Assembly (NCBI RefSeq): GCF_024529955.1
Contig: NZ_AP024855.1
Span: forward strand, 682,001-746,000
Direction of reading: 5' to 3'
Source: Photobacterium toruni
GTDB lineage: Bacteria; Pseudomonadota; Gammaproteobacteria; Enterobacterales; Vibrionaceae
Length of the DNA stretch: 64,000 nucleotides
Shown: positions 57,241 through 64,000 of the stretch, piece after piece
Layout: the number at the start of each line of letters is the position of its first letter
How positions within the stretch are numbered: the stretch's first letter is position 1
The notes under the pieces: generated by a model
The model's input: the letters and a program-made list of their open reading frames with translations, nothing else
Databases searched by the model: none
Told to the model about the DNA's origin: nothing
Program-made: the position numbers and the translations under genes

Positions 57241-57840
57241 ATGAAAAACGTACTTACGCTAATCAGCGCGGCTTTATTGTCTTTTTCTGTGCACGCAGCT
57301 AACTTTACGGAAGGCAATTACTATAAGGTATTAGATCAACCACAATCAACAACACCAATAGTGACTGAGTATTTCTCATTTTACTGCCCCCATTGTTTTC
57401 AATTTGAATCCATAATACGTAAATTAAAAACTAAGCTACCAGATAATGTGAATCTTCAGAAAATGCATGTGTCATTTATAGGTGGTTCAATGGGAAAAGT
57501 TATGAGTAAAGCATTTGCAACCGCAGTGATATTAAATGTTACGGATAAAATGGTACCGGTATTATTTAATCGTATTCATACTCTTAACCAGCCACCACAT
57601 AATGAAGCGGAAATACGCCAGCTTTTCATAGATGAAGGTGTGCCTGCAGCAGTATTTGATGGCGCATTTAATAGTTTTTCTGTTAACGCTATGGTGGTTC
57701 GTTTTGATGAATCTTTTGAAGCAGCAGAATTAACTGGTGTTCCTGCAGTTATAGTCAACAATAAGTACCTAGTAAAAACAAGTGATATTAAATCTGTTGA
57801 TGAATATTTTGAATTAGTTAACTTCTTACTCAAAAAATAA
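57241..57840 (+). CDS. DsbA-like periplasmic thiol:disulfide oxidoreductase
   Basis: A 199-residue exported thioredoxin-fold protein. A signal peptide of 19-20 residues ends VHAA; the active site is C49-P-H-C52 in FSFYCPHCFQFE, the DsbA dipeptide, and the cis-Pro loop is TGVPAVIVNN. It should introduce disulfides into secreted proteins. It lacks other conserved DsbA neighbours and is somewhat divergent, so it may be a second DsbA paralogue rather than the housekeeping one. A short hairpin terminator follows at 57980-57997. Confidence 0.9.
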   Translation: MKNVLTLISAALLSFSVHAANFTEGNYYKVLDQPQSTTPIVTEYFSFYCPHCFQFESIIRKLKTKLPDNVNLQKMHVSFIGGSMGKVMSKAFATAVILNVTDKMVPVLFNRIHTLNQPPHNEAEIRQLFIDEGVPAAVFDGAFNSFSVNAMVVRFDESFEAAELTGVPAVIVNNKYLVKTSDIKSVDEYFELVNFLLKK

Positions 57841-57979
57841 CATCACTCAATCAGTAAAAATACCTATCAAGAAGGACGTTAATTAAAGCCTCTTTTTCTT
57901 ACTTTAAATCACATACTATTAAATATTTAATGATAGACACCTAATAAACCCAATACATTGTATAGGGCAGATACAACAA

Positions 57980-57997
57980 AGGTCGCTTAGGCGACCT
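57980..57997 (+). terminator. Terminator after the dsbA-like gene
   Basis: AGGTCGC (57980-57986) pairs with GCGACCT (57991-57997) with a 4-base loop; T-rich tail is weak. Confidence 0.6.
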
Positions 57998-58789
57998 CTT
58001 AAATTGTTAGCATTTAACATCACAAATTTTATGCGAAACAAGAGGGTAACGACTAAATAAAAGAAAGGCTGCCATGCCGACTTTTTAGGATTAAACAAAA
58101 CGCCTCATATTGTTTACGTTCTCGTTTTTCTGCTTTACGCAACTGAAATAATGCTAATCAATAATCCGCGTCAAAATACATTAAAAAGCATTATTGCTAC
58201 TTCGTTACGACAGATTTGATTTAAATCTGCTTGCCAATATACCTAAAGGTAATGATGTACCTATAATTTTCTTATAAGCATTAAATAATAGCCTATATTA
58301 AAAATGCAGAACTTCATTAATACGTAATGAGAGATTGGTACGTTTAGTAGCTAAGTCTTACAAAATATGGGACATTAGCTGTTTTTGTACTGCTTTTTAG
58401 TTTGTAGTCATTCTAAATCCACCTCACAGGAAAAAATACCTTCATGATTGATGGTGTTTAATATCAAACTTATTTATGTATACTCACAATATTTAAATTC
58501 TTTCCTTATATTATCATGGCGATAACAAATAAAAACTCGGCGAATACGATGAACGTCATACTGCTATACTTATCACGATTCATATTATCTATTCCAGTGC
58601 TATTACTGCATATTGTCCCATTAACAACTAATCCATAGAGTTTAAAATAACTATATTTAATAAAATCCATCTTATGCGATTAGATATAATATAAATATAT
58701 TGGTATCAAAACATAACATATAATTATCTATAAAGTTAAATATAAAATTAACCATTTTCATAGATTTATATTTACTACTAACAACAAAA
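57998..58789. other. Gene-poor region with a possible coding remnant
   Basis: About 790 bases without an intact gene. On the minus strand 58053-58157 reads 34 codons bounded by stops, including QLRKAEKRERKQYEAFCLIL, which has protein-like composition but no start codon and no family I can name. The rest is AT-rich and featureless. Confidence 0.45.
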
Positions 58790-59434
58790 TTAACTTTTAA
58801 TTCTTTCTATAAGTCGGGTTATTGGATATCCTTTAAATGGCCATAACCTTCTGATACTCTTAAAATCATTCAAAAATAAAATTTTATCGTCAGGCATTGA
58901 TTTTTTATCATATTTATACCATGCTTTATATACTCCTGAAATATCTATTTTTCGTAATAATGCTTTAACTATTTTCGGGAAATATTTTGTACTTATTCCT
59001 GTTTGAAAATCAATAATGTAAGGAATATTATTATTATCGGTAATAATATTCCCATAATTTCGAAGATCAAGATGTACAATTTCTCTATCATGAATAGAAT
59101 TAATAATACTTTCAAGCTGAATAAAAGTTAATTCAGGAATATTGTATTTTGATTTTATAGCCGTCCCTTCAACATAATTAAATGCGCAAGTATAAGGTGA
59201 TAACATATATGCATTTGATGTTATTCCATTAATCCCATTTAATTTGTTTATTATATTTACCTCTTTCTTCGCCATTAATCTTCCATATGTTACTCTTATA
59301 ATAGATGGACAATGATGGAAATCCTTTATGGTTATATCATGTTTTAATGTTTTATATCTGTACACGTATGCATTAGCAAATCTTCCTTTATTTAAAATTG
59401 TTAATTCATCATTACCTACATGACTAATTTTCAT
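58790..59434 (-). CDS. Kinase-fold protein, LPS-core-kinase-like
   Basis: A 214-residue cytoplasmic protein with a small kinase fold: catalytic loop IVHLDLRNYGNII (His-x-Asp-Leu-Arg-x4-Asn) and metal-binding DFQTG in place of DFG. A basic N-lobe contains a YGRLMAKKEVNIINKL helix with the Lys-Glu pair. The size and HxDLRxxN/DFQ pattern are those of RIO-like lipopolysaccharide kinases of the KdkA/InaA kind, and a lipid A acyltransferase gene lies divergently beside it, which supports a role in LPS modification. Codons are strongly AT-rich. Exact substrate not predictable. Confidence 0.75.
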   Translation of the reverse strand: MKISHVGNDELTILNKGRFANAYVYRYKTLKHDITIKDFHHCPSIIRVTYGRLMAKKEVNIINKLNGINGITSNAYMLSPYTCAFNYVEGTAIKSKYNIPELTFIQLESIINSIHDREIVHLDLRNYGNIITDNNNIPYIIDFQTGISTKYFPKIVKALLRKIDISGVYKAWYKYDKKSMPDDKILFLNDFKSIRRLWPFKGYPITRLIERIKS

Positions 59435-60071
59435 TGATTTTCTTATTAAATCAATAATATATTTTTTTTCATTATTAAATCACAACTATTACTATTTTTA
59501 AATATTTCTACTAAGCCAGAATGAATAGCTAAAAAGTATAATGCTCTCTTCTATTAAACATATAGAAAATTAAACATAAAAATAATATATAAAACCTGTT
59601 TTATAATTACATAGATATACAATTACTACCCATTTTACTTCGCTAAAATACACTATTCTGTTTGTAAACATTATTACTATTTCGTAATAGTGTTTTATTT
59701 TTATGGGTATTGTTACCTAATATTATTTTGTTAATATATTACTAATAAAGAGTAGGGCTCAATAAAACAGATAGCAATATTCATTTCATTAGCTATATAT
59801 TAAGCTTCCTTATTAAATACTTATGAGTATATATTATTTTAAAAATAGATTATCAAATTAATAACTTCCAGATATAAACGTATTACCACATATTATTAAA
59901 TATTACTTTTGACTGAATAAATATTTTCCTGATTACCTCTATCTCATATATATCTAAGAATTAAATGTATCATCCGCAGATGTTATTGACTACTGATGCT
60001 CTATTTTTTATTCGAAATTATTGTTAACTACATGGTTTTAAAATATTAACAGAGAAACTTTATATTTTATT
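59435..60071. other. Divergent intergenic region with an orphan promoter module
   Basis: 637 very AT-rich bases without a gene. It contains promoter module copy B (59670-59738), and 25 bases on a degraded echo of the ADH leader (AAAACAGATAGCAATATT near 59764 versus AAAACAGACAGCAACACT). Confidence 0.6.
59670..59738 (+). promoter_or_regulatory. Promoter module copy B (orphan)
   Basis: Palindrome ATTATTAC-TATTTC-GTAATAGT (59670-59691), -35 TTGTTA (59710-59715), 17-base spacer, -10 AATATA (59733-59738). No gene start follows for 330 bases. Confidence 0.65.
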
Positions 60072-61004
60072 ATGCGTAAATTTACTGAAGCGACATTTAC
60101 AAAATCATTCTTATATCCTCGTTATTGGTCTGTACTGATATTAATGGGAGTGATGTATCTTCTAAGTTGGCTACCATATTTTATTCAATTTAGGTTAGGA
60201 CAAGGTATTGGTCGATTAGCAATGATGGTTATGCCGAGTCGTCGAGAAACGATTAAGAAAAATATAAAATTGTGTTTCCCTTCTTTATCGATAGAAGAGC
60301 AGCAAAGTTTAATTTTACAGAATATCGATAACACTGGGTTAGCATTATTTGAAACAGCGATGGCATGGTTTTGGCCTGATATTCGTGTGGAGAGGCACGT
60401 TGAAATTGAAGGATTAGAGTATATTGAACAATTACAGCAGCAAGGAAATGGCATTCTATTAATTGCAGTACATTCTATGAATTTAGAATTAGGTGCACGC
60501 GCTTTTGGTTTGAAAAACCCAGGCGTCGGAGTATATCGACCAAACAATAACCCCTGTTTTGATTATTTTCAGTTTAAAGGTCGTGTACGTTCAAATAAAT
60601 ATATGCTTGATCGTAAAAATATAAAAGGTATGCTCCGAGGCTTAAAAAACGGAGAGATCTTATGGTATGCTCCTGATCAGGATTATGGTCAAGGTCGTAA
60701 CTCAACCTTTGCACCATTATTTGCAGTAAAAGATGCCTGTACAACGACTGGAACTAGTTTATTAGTTAATGCTTCTGGTGCAGTACCAGTGGCTTTTTCT
60801 ATGATCCGAAATAGTAACAGTGGTAAATATACATTAAAGATATATCCACCATTAAATGATTTTCCACACAATGAACCGCATACTGCTGCCGTTTATATTA
60901 ATAAAGTAGTAGAACATTCAATTATGGCTGCGCCAAGCCAATATATGTGGTTACATCGACGTTTTAAAACTCGCCCAAAGGGTGAACGAAGTTTATATTT
61001 TTAA
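60072..61004 (+). CDS. LpxL/LpxM-family lipid A acyltransferase
   Basis: A 310-residue inner-membrane-associated enzyme. One N-terminal helix (YWSVLILMGVMYLLSWLPYF) anchors it; the catalytic motif H-x4-E is H134 to E139 in AVHSMNLE, and the substrate pocket motif GVYRPNNNPCFDYFQFKGR and WYAPDQDYG are typical of late acyltransferases that add secondary acyl chains to Kdo2-lipid A. Length and motifs are normal. Monocistronic and divergent from the kinase-fold gene. Which acyl position it serves is not predictable. Confidence 0.93.
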   Translation: MRKFTEATFTKSFLYPRYWSVLILMGVMYLLSWLPYFIQFRLGQGIGRLAMMVMPSRRETIKKNIKLCFPSLSIEEQQSLILQNIDNTGLALFETAMAWFWPDIRVERHVEIEGLEYIEQLQQQGNGILLIAVHSMNLELGARAFGLKNPGVGVYRPNNNPCFDYFQFKGRVRSNKYMLDRKNIKGMLRGLKNGEILWYAPDQDYGQGRNSTFAPLFAVKDACTTTGTSLLVNASGAVPVAFSMIRNSNSGKYTLKIYPPLNDFPHNEPHTAAVYINKVVEHSIMAAPSQYMWLHRRFKTRPKGERSLYF

Positions 61005-61226
61005 TAAAAGTACTATAAAATTCAGTTACGATCTTTCGTTAGTGCTTTAAGTTTTCCGAGAAACCACTCCCGCAAAGAGTGAGTTTCTCACATCTAGCCA
61101 AAGACTAAAGATCGCAATGCTCTCTCGCTAAAAAACACACCCATATTCAAATATCATTCGATGACATAGAAACCATATGCATTAACTTTGAATATCAAGT
61201 CTAATCTTTATATAAAAGAGTTATGA

Positions 61227-61532
61227 ATGCCGTTCTTTGCAGGTAAAAAACCAACAATAACAAAAATACGACAACAAATAAATAACGAAAACAAACAAGG
61301 AAATAAGCGATCTTACTTATGGGATCACGCATTATTATCAAGTCATAATGATATAAATAAAGCTAATCGTTTATATATAAAACTACGGAGTAAAGAAATT
61401 ATTGTCGATCATAAAATGCACTGCCTGAAAATTAAATCGCGGAAAGAATTACTTACGGTCAGTATAATATGCTTAGTCATGATTCTTGTTACTACATTTC
61501 TCTTATATGAATTTATTTTTCACTACATCTGA
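61227..61532 (+). CDS. Small hypothetical tail-anchored protein
   Basis: A 101-residue protein, basic and soluble for the first 75 residues, with a single C-terminal membrane helix (LLTVSIICLVMILVTTFLLYEFIF). AAAGAG stands seven bases before the ATG. Family not recognised. The basic N-terminal part could face the cytoplasm. Weak evidence apart from the ribosome site and coherent topology. Confidence 0.55.
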   Translation: MPFFAGKKPTITKIRQQINNENKQGNKRSYLWDHALLSSHNDINKANRLYIKLRSKEIIVDHKMHCLKIKSRKELLTVSIICLVMILVTTFLLYEFIFHYI

Positions 61533-61865
61533 CCAAACAATTAAAAATAAATTTATTTAATCAATCCATCTCGTCATCAATCGCTTATCACTCTGATGTG
61601 ACTAAAATCGTCCCAAGAAACGATTCTAAAGTCTCAAACAGGTTTTACTCGTTACCTAGTGTGACTTTTTCCTAAAAACAACTATATTTAGCAGCATGCA
61701 TATTATGTAATCAGGTTCATATTAGTTGCAATATTAAGATACAAGTAATATTGCTATAAACTTTAAATCAAAACAATCATTTCCAGAGAAACCTTCTTAC
61801 CTTATTTTTATGTCAAGAGAGCACTAGCCTGTATCAACGAGCCAAGCAATCATTCAACACCTTTT

Positions 61866-61943
61866 ATTATTACACGTTGGTAATAGTGTTTTTGTTTTTA
61901 TGTATATTGTTAACTTTTCAGTAATTGTTAATATAACCCCATC
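61866..61943 (+). promoter_or_regulatory. Promoter module copy C, before ADH copy 2
   Basis: Palindrome ATTATTAC-ACGTTG-GTAATAGT (61866-61887), -35 TTGTTA (61907-61912), 17-base spacer, -10 AATATA (61930-61935), then CCCCATCGAAAC. Transcription from here would give a 140-base leader. Confidence 0.7.
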
Positions 61944-61972
61944 GAAACAGACAGCAACACTAAAATCGGTAA

Positions 61973-62000
61973 GGATATACATCACCCCTACAGTATATCC
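61973..62000 (+). promoter_or_regulatory. Leader hairpin, ADH copy 2
   Basis: GGATATAC (61973-61980) pairs with GTATATCC (61993-62000), identical to the copy 1 leader. Confidence 0.6.
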
Positions 62001-62080
62001 CTCAACGTAAACTCGAATTCAGGCTTATGGCTATCGCGATAAGTCATCAAAAATTAATAAAAAATTATCGGAGCTTTACT

Positions 62081-63232
62081 ATGAGCAATGTATTTTACAT
62101 GCCACCTGTAACCTTAATGGGTCCTAACGCTATTCAATCTCTAGGTGCTGAACTAGCATCAAAAGAATTGAAAAAAGCACTTATCGTGACTGATGGTATT
62201 CTTGCTGAAATCGGCCTAGTGGATAAACTGACTGATGAGCTAAAAGCACATAACTTAGATTTTGTTGTATTTGATGGTGTTCAACCAAACCCAACTGAGA
62301 AAAACATCGAAGATGGTCTTGCTCTTCTTACACAAAGCAAAGCAGACTTCGTGATTTCATTTGGTGGTGGTTCTTCTCACGATACAGCTAAAGGTATCGC
62401 ATTGGTGGCAGCTAACGGTGGTCATATTCGTGATTACTCAAAAGGTGTACACCTATCGAAAAAACCACAACTTCCATTGGTAACAGTGAATACAACTGCA
62501 GGTACGGCATCAGAAATGACGGTATTTGCTATCATCACAAACCAAGAAGATGAAACTAAATACCCAGTTGTTGATAAGCACTTCACCCCTATCATCGCAG
62601 TTAACGATTCAGAACTAATGGTAGCAATGCCTACGTTCCTAACGGCAACAACAGGGATGGACGCATTAACTCATGCAGTTGAAGCCTATGTTTCAACAGC
62701 AGCAACGCCAATCACTGATGCATCTGCAATCAAAGCGATTGAGTTAATTGTTAACAACTTAGAAGCAGTCGTGAATAACGGTGAAGACCGCGCTGCACGT
62801 GATGCAATGCAGTACGGTGAATACTTAGCAGGGATGGCATTCTCAAATGCTTCTCTAGGTTACGTTCACTCAATGGCACACCAACTAGGTGGTGTTTACA
62901 ACCTATCTCATGGTTTATGTAACGCAATCCTATTGGCTGAAGTATCACGCTTCAATGCTCAACAAGTACCAGAACGTTTTGTTGATATCGCAAAAGCAAT
63001 GGGTGTTGATGTATCAGGCATGACTCAAGAGCAAGCAGTTAACGCAGCCCTTGAAGCGATTGATGCACTATCTGAAAAGGTAGGGACTAAGCAACGTCTA
63101 GCTGACCTGGGTGTTACTGAAGATAAACTCGCATTTATGGCACAAAATGCCCTAAATGATGCGTGTTCTTTAACGAACCCTCGTCAAGCAAATCTTGCTG
63201 AGATTGTTAATATCTTTAAAGCTCGCATGTAA
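62081..63232 (+). CDS. Group III iron-dependent alcohol dehydrogenase (YiaY-like), copy 2
   Basis: A 383-residue paralogue of the gene at 55926, with all NAD-binding (ISFGGGSSHDTAKG) and metal-binding residues (GMDALTHAVEAY, HSMAHQLGGVYNLSHG) kept. The ATG at 62081 with CGGAGC eight bases upstream is the start, shown by comparison with copy 1. Amino-acid differences are few and conservative, so both enzymes should act on the same alcohols; different promoters may separate their expression. No terminator directly after the stop; one is found at 63357. Confidence 0.94.
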   Translation: MSNVFYMPPVTLMGPNAIQSLGAELASKELKKALIVTDGILAEIGLVDKLTDELKAHNLDFVVFDGVQPNPTEKNIEDGLALLTQSKADFVISFGGGSSHDTAKGIALVAANGGHIRDYSKGVHLSKKPQLPLVTVNTTAGTASEMTVFAIITNQEDETKYPVVDKHFTPIIAVNDSELMVAMPTFLTATTGMDALTHAVEAYVSTAATPITDASAIKAIELIVNNLEAVVNNGEDRAARDAMQYGEYLAGMAFSNASLGYVHSMAHQLGGVYNLSHGLCNAILLAEVSRFNAQQVPERFVDIAKAMGVDVSGMTQEQAVNAALEAIDALSEKVGTKQRLADLGVTEDKLAFMAQNALNDACSLTNPRQANLAEIVNIFKARM

Positions 63233-63233
63233 A

Positions 63234-63332
63234 TTGAAGGATAAAAAAGTTAAATTATTACAAAAACGATTAGCACTCAACATATCTAAGCTAACAAGAG
63301 AAAAGTTTTTATCTCTATTACGTGAAAAATAA
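63234..63332 (+). CDS. Possible 32-residue peptide after ADH copy 2
   Basis: A short frame opening with TTG three bases after the dehydrogenase stop codon, basic and helical (KDKKVKLLQKRLALNISKL). No clear ribosome site. It may be a remnant of a small gene or chance; listed because it lies within the transcript before the terminator. Confidence 0.2.
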   Translation: MKDKKVKLLQKRLALNISKLTREKFLSLLREK

Positions 63333-63356
63333 TCATTACGTACTGTAAAAAATAAC

Positions 63357-63390
63357 AGACCACTGAATTAATATCAGTGGTCTTTTTACG
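63357..63390. terminator. Bidirectional terminator
   Basis: AGACCACTGA (63357-63366) pairs with TCAGTGGTCT (63374-63383), followed by TTTT; between ADH copy 2 and the convergent binding-protein gene. Confidence 0.9.
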
Positions 63391-63427
63391 TCTAATCTCA
63401 ATCGTAAATATTTTTATTTTCGCTCAG

Positions 63428-64000
63428 TTAAGATTGTTTCGCCATTGCTTCAAAGTTGCTAATACCAAAAATACCTTTCACATCATGATCACCAAGTTGT
63501 TTATTCATTTCCTCAAAGGTTCGCTCAGGATTCAGATCTTTAAATAATTCAGGACGAATCCACTTAGCAAAATACTCAAGTGCAACAAGGTTATAAGGTG
63601 AGTTATAAAACGGCTTATACACCGCGTAAATATCCTTTGTTTGGAATGCTTTGGTTGCTTTTAACCAATCACGTGACATCAACAACTCAGTTTGAGCCGC
63701 TATTGCTTGAGTATTCATGGCATAACCTAATGGAATGCCATGGGTCGCTTTACCCGTTTTCTTATCAATCCACCCAGCTGACTGCATGATATAAACATCA
63801 GTCTTAGCGGTAATAATTGTTTCGGGAGACATTACCCCTTTATGCGCCCCTTTTAGCGGTTTTGTCGCAATATTTTCAGCTTTTAACAGAGTAATAAAAT
63901 CACTCATATTGCCACCCGAATAGGTATCACAGCAAGATTCAAAGGTATAACCAGCGGCGGTTTCAAGAAAGACATTTTTTGATTTAATTTGAGGATGTTG
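63428..64000 (-). CDS. Iron-type ABC substrate-binding protein, 3' part
   Basis: At least 190 codons of a periplasmic TroA/FepB-fold receptor, running off the right edge; the ATG at 63907 is internal, since the frame stays open to 64000 (reading VFLETAAGYTFESCCDTYSGGN before it). The GVMSPETIITAKTDVYIMQSAGW and DIYAVYKPFYNSPYNLVALEYFAKWI segments resemble receptors for ferric complexes. The two adjacent Cys are typical of this subgroup. The transporter partners would be outside the window. Confidence 0.8.
   Translation of the reverse strand, partial: QHPQIKSKNVFLETAAGYTFESCCDTYSGGNMSDFITLLKAENIATKPLKGAHKGVMSPETIITAKTDVYIMQSAGWIDKKTGKATHGIPLGYAMNTQAIAAQTELLMSRDWLKATKAFQTKDIYAVYKPFYNSPYNLVALEYFAKWIRPELFKDLNPERTFEEMNKQLGDHDVKGIFGISNFEAMAKQS

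Larger units (their letters stand above)
61533..62080. other. Intergenic region before ADH copy 2
   Basis: The left 330 bases show no gene or clear signal. The right part holds promoter module copy C and the duplicated ADH leader. An in-frame ATG at 62027 is not the start: in copy 1 the same stretch has one A less and is out of frame. Confidence 0.6.
61939..63232 (+). repeat. Duplicated segment, copy 2 (leader plus ADH gene)
   Basis: Direct repeat of 55785-57077. Homology ends at the stop codon. Upstream of 61939 the DNA instead matches promoter module A/B, so the copies have different promoters joined to the same leader. Confidence 0.95.

Noticed and set aside
62027..62080. N-terminal extension of ADH copy 2 from an upstream ATG
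   Set aside because: Copy 1 has one A less in the same stretch, putting it out of frame, and the ribosome site lies before the inner ATG.

Overview
The window looks like chromosomal DNA from an AT-rich gammaproteobacterium of the Vibrionaceae, most probably Photobacterium. The pointers are the low GC content, a five-gene tRNA cluster with Vibrio-type tRNAs, a CARB-like class A beta-lactamase, a PurR operator before a purine permease, a Rof homologue and a chitobiose-binding-protein-like solute receptor. The genus is an inference from protein resemblance; no rRNA or housekeeping marker is present.

Layout. 1-7.4 kb: a LacI regulator, a lipoprotein, and a tripartite drug-efflux operon (outer-membrane factor, EmrA-like adaptor, EmrB-like pump) divergent from a LysR regulator. 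7.7-11.7 kb: a very AT-rich segment with a c-di-GMP pair (EAL protein followed with zero spacing by a GGDEF protein) and a 1.57-kb gene-poor stretch holding a 63-bp shard of the LysR gene. 11.7-18.1 kb: a DcuC-type carrier, then two probable defence genes, a RloC/PrrC-like ABC ATPase and a SIR2-TPR protein whose TPRs are built from 201-bp tandem DNA repeats. 18.3-18.8 kb: tRNA-Ser, Thr, Tyr, Gly and Asn on the minus strand. 19-29 kb: beta-lactamase, Rof, a bile-salt/penicillin-acylase-type hydrolase, an NCS2 purine permease with PurR box and leader terminator, cysteine desulfidase with an HAAAP permease, an EamA transporter and a DEDDh exonuclease. 29.4-35.9 kb: a two-partner secretion pair of the ShlB/ShlA type.

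36.5-53.3 kb is the most coherent accessory locus: two AraC regulators, a fructose-family PTS IIC and IIB, a PliG-like periplasmic protein, a GH2 beta-mannosidase, an oligosaccharide/peptide ABC receptor with two permeases but no ATPase genes, an M17 aminopeptidase and a glycosylasparaginase. Downstream lie two C-terminal fragments of GH92 alpha-mannosidases. Together these enzymes fit stepwise breakdown of high-mannose N-glycans and glycopeptides down to glycosyl-asparagine; this pathway reading is inference from the enzyme set.

53.3-64 kb: a broken thiol peroxidase (tpx), a nickel/cobalt permease, a small secreted protein, two nearly identical iron-dependent alcohol dehydrogenase genes that also share their 5' leaders, a DsbA-like protein, a kinase-fold LPS-type protein divergent from an LpxL-family acyltransferase, and the 3' part of an iron-type substrate-binding protein running off the window. 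A recurring promoter/palindrome module (four copies) lies before the small secreted gene, both dehydrogenases and one orphan site. No insertion sequence, prophage or CRISPR array was seen.
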